Below, in pieces: positions 1 to 5,831 of a stretch of 18,798 nucleotides of DNA. Within the stretch, counting starts at the first letter, position 1. Every line of letters begins with the position of its first letter. Under the pieces are notes generated by a model. It was not told where the DNA came from. It was given only the letters and a program-made list of their open reading frames with translations, and ran no database searches. The stretch comes from SCQX01 sp035720945 (GTDB lineage: Bacteria > Pseudomonadota > Gammaproteobacteria > Burkholderiales > Burkholderiaceae_B). The stretch spans positions 1 to 18,798 of the forward strand of contig DASTNK010000183.1 of the NCBI GenBank assembly GCA_035720945.1, given 5' to 3'. The translations under genes were made by a program, and so were the position numbers.

Positions 1-67
1 ACAAATCGCCGCGTCGCACGCATCCACGGCCGCTTTCCGCTCGACTTGCCCAGGGAATCCTTGAGCC

Positions 68-73
68 ATTATA
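68..73 (-). promoter_or_regulatory. Possible -10 box (TATAAT) reading leftward out of the window
   Basis: The minus strand reads a perfect TATAAT here, in otherwise GC-rich sequence. Transcription would start near position 61 and run off the left edge. No good -35 hexamer lies 17 bases upstream (CGCTCG). The box overlaps an ATG (minus strand, position 69) that opens a frame of 23 codons to the edge, and another ATG lies at 23. I do not recognise either peptide, so no partial gene is called. The left neighbour would have to be seen to judge this site. Confidence 0.25.
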
Positions 74-141
74 GAGAACCGCCCGACGCGCGAGCGAATG
101 CCCCATGCCGCAACGGCGCCCCGGGGCACCAAGCCCGCACA

Positions 142-178
142 GCCAGAATCCTCCAGGCAAAGCCAGGGGGATTCTGGC
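142..178 (-). terminator. Strong stem-loop just after lpdV, probable operon end
   Basis: GCCAGAATCC (142-151) and GGATTCTGGC (169-178) form a perfect 10-bp inverted repeat. Pairing continues inward with a G-U pair, two G-C pairs, one A-A mismatch and three more pairs, closing on an AAA loop. On the minus strand the stem starts six bases after the lpdV stop codon. No U-run follows, so it is not a standard intrinsic terminator. It may protect the 3' end of the bkd mRNA or act with Rho. The stem is seen directly; its role is inferred. Confidence 0.55.
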
Positions 179-184
179 ACTTGG

Positions 185-1594
185 CTAAATATGCAGGGCG
201 TGCCCCAGCGCGCGCAGCGCCGCTTCCTGCACCGCTTCGCTCAACGAGGGATGGGCATGAATGGTGCCCGCCACGTCCTCCAGTCGCGCGTTCATCTCGA
301 TCGACTGCGAAAACGCCGCGCTGAGTTCCGACACGCCGCCGCCCACGGCCTGCCATCCCAGGATGAGATGGTTGTCGGCGCGCGCCACCACGCGCACGAA
401 ACCCTCGGTGGACTCGAGCGTCATGGCGCGGCCATTGGCGGCGAACGGGAACGACGCCGTCACGATGTCCAGGCCCGCCTGCTTCGCTTCATCGGGCCCC
501 AGCCCGGCCGTTGCGATTTCCGGATCGGTGAAGCACACGGCCGGAATCGACGCAGGAGAGAACGTACGCGGCTTCCCGGCGATGATCTCGGCCACGGTTT
601 CGCCCTGCGCCATGGCGCGATGCGCCAACATGGGCTCCCCGGTCAGATCTCCAATGGCCCAGACGTTGTGCATGGAGGTATGGCAGCGTTCATCCACCTG
701 GATCGCGCGCCCATCCATATCGAGCATGAGCTTTTCCAACCCCCAGCCTTTGATGCGGGGACGCCGGCCCACCGCCACCAGGAACTGATCGGCCGCCAGC
801 TCTGTTTCCGTCCCATCGGCGGCGCGCACGCGCACCGCATCACCCGTTGCCGTCAAGCCCTGCACCGAACAGCCAAGGTGCAAGCCGACACCCTGCTTGC
901 GCAGGGAAGCCAGAACGGGTTGAGTGAGTTCGGCGTCATAGGCGGGCAAGATGCGATCGACCGCCTCGACGACCTGGACGTCGGCCCCGAGCTTGCGGTA
1001 GACCATGCCAAGCTCCAGGCCGATATAACCCGCGCCCACCACAACCAGCCGATCAGGAATGCGCGCGGGCGACAGCGCCTCGGTGGATGAGATGACACGC
1101 CCCCCGAAGGGCATGAAGGGCAGCTCCACGGCCTCGGACCCCGCCGCCAGCAGCATGTGCCGGCACTGAAAAGTCTGAACACCTTCCGGCGCGTCGGCAT
1201 CGACCGGGCGAACGTCGACGGTCTTGCCATCCTTGATTTCCGCCCAGCCGCGCACGACCCGCACCCCGTGCTTCTTCAACAGACCGGCCACACCCGACGT
1301 GAGCCGACGCACGATGCCATCTTTCCAGGCCACGGTGCGGGTGACATCCAACCCGGGGCTGCCCACGGTGATGCCCAGGGCCGAGCCCTTGGCGTAATGC
1401 GCCACCTTTTCGAATTCATGCGCGGCATGAATGAGCGCCTTGGACGGGATGCAGCCGATGTTCAGGCAGGTTCCGCCCGGCGTCGCGCCCTCGACCAGCA
1501 CCGTGTCGATGCCAAGCTGCGCCGCGCGAATCGCGGCCACATAGCCGCCCGGCCCGCCGCCGATGACCAGCAGCGTGGTGGATTGAGCACTCAT
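185..1594 (-). CDS. lpdV: Dihydrolipoyl dehydrogenase, E3 of the branched-chain 2-oxoacid dehydrogenase complex
   Basis: This 469-residue FAD enzyme re-oxidises the dihydrolipoyl arm of E2 and passes the electrons to NAD+ in the cytoplasmic complex. The FAD-binding glycine motif GGGPGGY spans residues 12-18, and the redox disulfide motif GGTCLNIGC places the cysteines at 43 and 48. An NAD-binding VVVGAGYIGLELG segment lies in mid-protein. The C-terminal catalytic pair is His448 and Glu453 (HPSLSE). The ATG at 1594 is chosen because it gives the normal E3 N-terminus, lies four bases after the bkdB stop and has GGAG nearby; a longer frame to 1675 would only overlap bkdB. As the last gene of the bkd operon this is the dedicated LPD-Val type E3, and any E3 of the pyruvate and 2-oxoglutarate complexes is probably elsewhere. 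Length is normal. Confidence 0.95.
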   Translation of the reverse strand: MSAQSTTLLVIGGGPGGYVAAIRAAQLGIDTVLVEGATPGGTCLNIGCIPSKALIHAAHEFEKVAHYAKGSALGITVGSPGLDVTRTVAWKDGIVRRLTSGVAGLLKKHGVRVVRGWAEIKDGKTVDVRPVDADAPEGVQTFQCRHMLLAAGSEAVELPFMPFGGRVISSTEALSPARIPDRLVVVGAGYIGLELGMVYRKLGADVQVVEAVDRILPAYDAELTQPVLASLRKQGVGLHLGCSVQGLTATGDAVRVRAADGTETELAADQFLVAVGRRPRIKGWGLEKLMLDMDGRAIQVDERCHTSMHNVWAIGDLTGEPMLAHRAMAQGETVAEIIAGKPRTFSPASIPAVCFTDPEIATAGLGPDEAKQAGLDIVTASFPFAANGRAMTLESTEGFVRVVARADNHLILGWQAVGGGVSELSAAFSQSIEMNARLEDVAGTIHAHPSLSEAVQEAALRALGHALHI

Positions 1595-1598
1595 CGAT

Positions 1599-3179
1599 CT
1601 ACTCCACGAACAAGGTTGCCGGGCATTCCAGATAGCCGCGCACGACCTGAATGAATTCCGCGGCCTGCATGCCATCGACCACGCGGTGGTCGAACGACGA
1701 AGACAGGTTCATCATCTTGCGCGCCACGACGGCGCCACCGAGGATGACCGGACGTTCGACGATGCGGTTGACCCCCACGATGGCCACTTCGGGATGGTTG
1801 ATGACAGGCGTGGACACGATACCGCCCAGCGCGCCGAGACTGGTGATGGTGATGGTGGACCCCGACACCTCGTCGCGGCTGACCTTGCCGGTGCGCGCTT
1901 CGTCGGCCAGACGGGCGACCTGCCGCGCGCACGACCACAGATCGTGCGTCTCGGCATGACGCAGTACCGGCACCATCAGGCCGGCCTCGGTCTGGGCGGC
2001 CACACCCAGATGCACCGGCCCGTATTGCGTGACCACGCCGGCTTCGTCATCGAACCGCGCGTTGACCTGCGGGAAATCGCGCACCGCCAGCACCACGGCG
2101 CGGATCAGGAACGGCAGCAGCGTCAGTTTGCCGCGCTGCGCGGCAAAGCGTGCATTGAGACGGACACGCAATGTTTCCAGCTCGGTGACGTCGACTTCTT
2201 CAACGTACGAGAAATGCGGGATGCGACGCTTGGCTTCCTGCATTTTCTGGGCGATGCGGCGACGCAGGCCAATGACCGGCACGGCGTGCTCGCCCGTCCG
2301 TTCCGCATATCCAGACGCGGGCGCGGGCGACACCACGGTGGCGCCACGCGCGGCATAAGTGTCCAGGTCGTCCTGGGTGATCTGACCCGCCTTGCCGGTG
2401 GCCGGCACGAAACGCAGGTCGATGCCCTGGTCGGCCGCGCGCTGGCGCACCGCAGGCGAAGCCAGGGGTTTTTCTCCCGGCTGGCGCAACGCGCCGGACG
2501 GTGCCATGGAAAGCGGTTTTGCAACGCTCGCCTCGGCCGGCTTCGAAACAGACGCGACAACAGAAGCCGCGGCAGCCGGCCGGGCTGCGGCACCACTTGT
2601 CCGAAGCGTGGGGATGCTTGCCGAGGACGCGGGAACGCTTGCCGTCGATGTCGACGTGCTTATCCGCGACGTGAGGGTGCTTGCTTGTGATGAGGCGGGA
2701 ACCCCACCCGTCCCGCTGGCGGGAGCGTCTGACTGCACTGGTGAGGGGTTGGCGGGCGTCACCGCCCCGCTCGTGTTTGCCGGCCCGCTGGCCGCAGCGG
2801 ATGCCGCCTGGCTGACAACGTGCCCATCACCGGACGAGCCGGCGGTGGTGGATGCTGGTGCCGTGCGACCCGCGGTGCCAGTGGGCGCATCGTGCCGCGA
2901 TTCGGGTGCATGGCCAGCGGCCGCCGCGTTGCCCGCGCCTTCGACTTCTATGCGTATCAGTTCGGCGCCCACCGCCATCACATCGCCGGGCTGGCCGCCC
3001 AGGGACAAGACCTTGCCCACCACTGGGGATGGCACCTCGACGGTGGCCTTGTCGGTCATGACGTCGGCCAGCAACTGGTCTTCCGCCACGTCGTCGCCGG
3101 GCTGGACATGCCACTCAACCAGTTCGACTTCCGCGATGCCTTCGCCGATATCCGGCATTTTGATTATGTGTATACCCAT
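1599..3179 (-). CDS. bkdB: Branched-chain 2-oxoacid dehydrogenase E2, dihydrolipoamide acyltransferase
   Basis: This 526-residue core subunit carries the acyl group on a swinging lipoyl arm and transfers it to CoA. The lipoyl domain is at about 1-80, with the lipoylated lysine in DKA at Lys44. The peripheral subunit-binding domain is at about 238-276 (SPAVRQRAADQGIDL). The acyltransferase domain runs from about 298 to the end, with the catalytic HRVVDG at 498-503. Between the first two domains lies a linker of about 155 residues made mainly of Ser, Ala, Thr, Pro and Gly. Bacterial BkdB proteins are usually about 420-430 residues, so this linker accounts for the extra length. The ATG at 3179 has AAGGA upstream and gives the standard start MGIHIIKMPDIGEG; the in-frame extension to 3236 is part of the intercistronic stem-loop region. 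There are 78 bases to bkdA2 and four to lpdV. Confidence 0.95.
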   Translation of the reverse strand: MGIHIIKMPDIGEGIAEVELVEWHVQPGDDVAEDQLLADVMTDKATVEVPSPVVGKVLSLGGQPGDVMAVGAELIRIEVEGAGNAAAAGHAPESRHDAPTGTAGRTAPASTTAGSSGDGHVVSQAASAAASGPANTSGAVTPANPSPVQSDAPASGTGGVPASSQASTLTSRISTSTSTASVPASSASIPTLRTSGAAARPAAAASVVASVSKPAEASVAKPLSMAPSGALRQPGEKPLASPAVRQRAADQGIDLRFVPATGKAGQITQDDLDTYAARGATVVSPAPASGYAERTGEHAVPVIGLRRRIAQKMQEAKRRIPHFSYVEEVDVTELETLRVRLNARFAAQRGKLTLLPFLIRAVVLAVRDFPQVNARFDDEAGVVTQYGPVHLGVAAQTEAGLMVPVLRHAETHDLWSCARQVARLADEARTGKVSRDEVSGSTITITSLGALGGIVSTPVINHPEVAIVGVNRIVERPVILGGAVVARKMMNLSSSFDHRVVDGMQAAEFIQVVRGYLECPATLFVE

Positions 3180-3217
3180 GCTTGTTCCTTTAGCCGCGAA
3201 CCACCGCCCAAGCAGCA

Positions 3218-3252
3218 GTCCGCACACGGCGGCCACAGGCCGCCGACCGGAC
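3218..3252 (-). promoter_or_regulatory. Intercistronic stem-loop between bkdA2 and bkdB
   Basis: CGGCGGCC (3227-3234) and GGCCGCCG (3238-3245) form a perfect all-G/C stem of 8 bp with an ACA loop. An outer GTCCG/CGGAC stem (3218-3222 with 3248-3252) extends it past a small internal loop. On the minus strand it begins five bases after the bkdA2 stop and ends about 38 bases before the bkdB start. No U-run follows. Likely roles are mRNA processing or stability, or partial attenuation that sets E1:E2 ratios. The structure is seen; the role is inferred. Confidence 0.6.
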
Positions 3253-3257
3253 TCTCG

Positions 3258-4298
3258 TCACCCGGCGTCCATGACGCGGCGCAGCGCCGCACCCACGCGC
3301 GTGGGATCGGGAAAATACGCCCATTCGTGCGCGTGCGGGTACGGCGTGTCCCAGCCGGTGACACGCTCGACGGGTGCCTCCAGATGGTAGAAGCAATGCT
3401 CCTGCACCAGCGCCACGAGTTCGGCGCCGAACCCGCTGGTGCGTGTGGCCTCGTGCACCACCACGCACCGCCCGGTTTTCTTGACAGAGTTGATGATGGT
3501 GTCGAAATCGAGCGGCCAGATGCTGCGCAGGTCGATGATCTCGGCGTCGATGCCGGTTTCCTGGACCGCGGCTTCCGACACGAACACCATGGTGCCGTAG
3601 GTGATGATGGTGAGGTCATTACCCGGGCGCACCACCGAGGCGGATTCCAGCGGCACGGTGTAGTACCCCTCGGGCACCTGCCCCTTGGGATGCTTGGACC
3701 AGGGCACGACCGGCCGATCGTGATGCCCGTCGAATGGGCCGTTGTACAGCCGCTTGGGCTCCAGGAAGATCACCGGATCGTCGCACTCGATGGCCGATAT
3801 GAGCAGCCCCTTGGCATCGTACGGGTTGGACGGAATGACCGTGCGCAGCCCGCAAACGTGTGTGAACAGGGCCTCCGGGCTTTGGCTGTGTGTCTGCCCA
3901 CCGTAGATGCCGCCGCCGCACGGCATGCGTATGGTCAGGGGCGAAATGAAGTCACCCGCGGATCGGTAACGCAAGCGCGCGGCCTCGGAAACGATCTGAT
4001 CGGAAGCCGGGTAGAAATAATCGGCGAACTGGATCTCGACCACGGGCCGCAACCCGTAGGCGCCCATGCCCACCGCCGCGCCGACGATGCCGCCCTCGGA
4101 AATCGGCGCATCGAATACCCGGTGCTTGCCATATTTGGCCTGCAGCCCTTCGGTGCAGCGGAACACCCCGCCGAAATACCCGACGTCTTCGCCGAACACC
4201 ACCACGTTCTCGTCGCTGCCCAGCATGACGTCCATGGCCGAGCGCAGCGCCTGGATCATCGTCATCGAGACGATGTTGTCATTCGTATCGTTCGCCAT
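3258..4298 (-). CDS. bkdA2: Branched-chain 2-oxoacid dehydrogenase E1 beta subunit
   Basis: This 346-residue subunit is the beta half of the alpha2beta2 thiamine-diphosphate decarboxylase that acts on the keto acids of Val, Leu and Ile. The sequence, from MTMIQALRSAMDVML through FGEDVGYFGGVFRCTEG to the C-terminal WDTPYPHAHEWAYFPDP, follows from memory almost residue for residue the Pseudomonas BkdA2 family. This includes the ThDP-contacting Glu in FGEDV and the GGGIYGGQTHSQSPE loop. The ATG at 4298 is preferred: a GGGGGTG Shine-Dalgarno lies seven bases upstream and the ATG follows the bkdA1 stop by two bases. A GTG at 4304 is also in frame, but it sits directly against the ribosome site. 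The near-zero spacing implies translational coupling of the two E1 chains, which must be made in equal amounts. Confidence 0.95.
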   Translation of the reverse strand: MANDTNDNIVSMTMIQALRSAMDVMLGSDENVVVFGEDVGYFGGVFRCTEGLQAKYGKHRVFDAPISEGGIVGAAVGMGAYGLRPVVEIQFADYFYPASDQIVSEAARLRYRSAGDFISPLTIRMPCGGGIYGGQTHSQSPEALFTHVCGLRTVIPSNPYDAKGLLISAIECDDPVIFLEPKRLYNGPFDGHHDRPVVPWSKHPKGQVPEGYYTVPLESASVVRPGNDLTIITYGTMVFVSEAAVQETGIDAEIIDLRSIWPLDFDTIINSVKKTGRCVVVHEATRTSGFGAELVALVQEHCFYHLEAPVERVTGWDTPYPHAHEWAYFPDPTRVGAALRRVMDAG

Positions 4299-4300
4299 GA

Positions 4301-5533
4301 TCACACCCCCAGCTGCTGACGTTGCCGACGCAGGTGCTCGGGCATGTCTTTATACACATCTTCAAACATGGACGACACACTCGACATGTGGCCGCCCACC
4401 AGCGTTCCGTGGCCCTCGGCGACTTTCTGCGCCGCGATGACCTCGGCCTCGATCTCTTTTTGCGCGGCCTCATGCTGGTCGTCGGACCAGAGGTCCAGCT
4501 TGATCATGTGCTGCTTGAGGCGGGGGATCGGGTCACCCAGCGGGAAGTGCGCCCAATCGTCGGCAGGACGGTACTTGGACGGATCGTCGGACGTGGAGTG
4601 CGGCCCCGCGCGATAAGTGACCCATTCGATGAGGGTGGGCCCAGCGTTGCTGCGCGCCCGTTCGGCAGCCCATTGCGACACGGCGTAGGCCGCGAGGAAA
4701 TCGTTGCCATCCACACGCAGCGATGCGATGTTGTTGCCCAGGCCGCGGGCCGCGAACGTGGTGCCCTCGCCGCCGGCGATGGATTGGAACGTGGAAATGG
4801 CCCACTGGTTGTTGATGACGTTCAGGATGACCGGCGCGCGGTAGACGTGGGCGAAAGTGAGCGCCGTCTGGAAGTCGCCCTCGGCGGTGGCGCCGTCACC
4901 GATCCAGGCCGATGCGATCCTGGTGTCGCCCTTGATGGCCGACGCCATGGCCCACCCCACGGCCTGCACGAACTGCGTGGCCAGATTGCCCGACAACGTG
5001 AAGAAACCCGCATCGGGGTACGAATACAGCACCGGCAGTTGACGCCCCTTGAGGTGGTCCAGGTCGTTGGAGAACAACTGGCACATCATGTTGACCAGAG
5101 ACATGTCCTGCGCAATGAGCAGGCTTTGCTGCCTATACGACGGGAAACACATGTCGCCTTTGCGCAAGGCCAGTATCTGCGCCGTGCCGATGGCTTCCTC
5201 GCCCAGGCTTTGCATATAGAACGACATTTTCTTCTGGCGCTGCGCGATCAGCATGCGGGCGTCGAACACCCGTGTCTTGATCATGGAGCGCATCGCATGC
5301 CGCAGCATGGCCGGGTCGATGTCCGGTGCCCAGGGACCGACCGCGTTGCCGTCGTCATCGAGCACACGCACCAGGGAATAGGCCAGGTCGGAAATATCGA
5401 GAGGGGAAACGTCGACGGGAGGTCGGCGTGCCGCGCCGGCGGGCGCGAGTTGGAGAAAGGAAAAGTCAGTTGGCTGACCGGGACGCCCGGAGGGCTCCGG
5501 TACGTGCAACCGTAGCGGAATGTCTTGTGTCAT
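4301..5533 (-). CDS. bkdA1: Branched-chain 2-oxoacid dehydrogenase E1 alpha subunit
   Basis: This 410-residue subunit carries the thiamine diphosphate site and catalyses the decarboxylation and reductive acylation of E2. The ThDP motif is clear: GDG at 212-214 and NN at 241-242. The segments QRQKKMSFYMQSLGEEAIG, THSTSDDPS-type loop (HSTSDDPSKYRPADDW) and C-terminal MPEHLRRQRQ closely match P. putida BkdA1, which is also 410 residues. The ATG at 5533 is chosen because PLRLHVPEPSGRPG is the family N-terminus. The frame stays open to 5809, but that extra 92 residues has no family counterpart and covers the control region. A GAGGA lies 11 bases upstream of the start. This is the first gene of the operon. 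Confidence 0.95.
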   Translation of the reverse strand: MTQDIPLRLHVPEPSGRPGQPTDFSFLQLAPAGAARRPPVDVSPLDISDLAYSLVRVLDDDGNAVGPWAPDIDPAMLRHAMRSMIKTRVFDARMLIAQRQKKMSFYMQSLGEEAIGTAQILALRKGDMCFPSYRQQSLLIAQDMSLVNMMCQLFSNDLDHLKGRQLPVLYSYPDAGFFTLSGNLATQFVQAVGWAMASAIKGDTRIASAWIGDGATAEGDFQTALTFAHVYRAPVILNVINNQWAISTFQSIAGGEGTTFAARGLGNNIASLRVDGNDFLAAYAVSQWAAERARSNAGPTLIEWVTYRAGPHSTSDDPSKYRPADDWAHFPLGDPIPRLKQHMIKLDLWSDDQHEAAQKEIEAEVIAAQKVAEGHGTLVGGHMSSVSSMFEDVYKDMPEHLRRQRQQLGV

Positions 5534-5831
5534 GGCTGTTTTGGTCCTCGATGCCGAACGCGTCTTGTGGACAGATTCGTCGTCGAAATGATCTTGTGGA
5601 TACTTGTTCCATGATCGCCGATTCGGGCCAAATCCGCAAGGTTGGCCCCAATGGGTCGGGCCGGCGGTCTCGCCCGGATTTTCACCTATTGCCAGGGCCA
5701 TCATGAGCCAAAAATATTGCCAGGCAACAATATTCGTGCAGAAAATCAGATAGTTACCAGTTTCGTCCGGGGGGACAGGGCCAGAAAGCCGCGGGCAGCC
5801 CGATCTCATCCCGACACGGCAACACCCTCGT
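5534..5831 (-). promoter_or_regulatory. bkd operon control region with palindromes and paired repeats
   Basis: This 298-base gap between comEC and bkdA1 has no convincing gene. AATATTG (5713-5719) and CAATATT (5728-5734) form a perfect inverted repeat that encloses the 11-base palindrome TTGCCAGGCAA (5717-5727). This lies in an AT-rich island at about 5711-5760. TATTGCCAGG occurs twice, at 5687-5696 and 5715-5724, 28 bases apart. Nearer the gene, TCTTGTGGA occurs at 5563-5571 and 5592-5600, 29 bases apart. A weak sigma-70 pair on the minus strand is TTGCGG (5634-5639) with GATCAT (5611-5616), 17-base spacing. In Pseudomonas the operon is controlled by the Lrp-type activator BkdR, which is not encoded beside this copy. 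Repeats are seen; regulator identity is inferred. Confidence 0.5.

Noticed and set aside
1..69. Partial minus-strand gene running off the left edge from ATG 69
   Set aside because: Only 23 codons are visible, the ATG overlaps the TATAAT box, there is no ribosome site, and the peptide is not recognised.
98..1090. Long plus-strand open frame opposite lpdV
   Set aside because: It lies antisense to a clear E3 gene and has His/Arg-rich composition typical of shadow frames in GC-rich DNA; no recognisable domain.
2820..4319. 499-codon plus-strand open frame across bkdB and bkdA2
   Set aside because: It crosses two real genes and their gap, with biased His/Arg/Gly content and no family features.
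4322..5515. 397-codon plus-strand open frame opposite bkdA1
   Set aside because: Antisense shadow of a strongly conserved gene; composition is Arg/His/Gly-heavy and resembles no protein family.
5707..5723. Sigma-54 promoter-like CTGGCAATATTTTTGGC on the minus strand
   Set aside because: The GG-to-GC spacing is 13 rather than 12 and the -12 element is TTGG, not TTGC. It is a near miss within palindromic sequence and not enough to call.
5534..5809. N-terminal extension of bkdA1
   Set aside because: The frame is open, but the extra residues have no counterpart in the 410-residue BkdA1 family and cover the repeat-rich control region.
5790..5812. Terminator after comEC
   Set aside because: CGGGCAGCCCG gives at most a 4-bp stem with a 3-base loop and no T-run on the minus strand.
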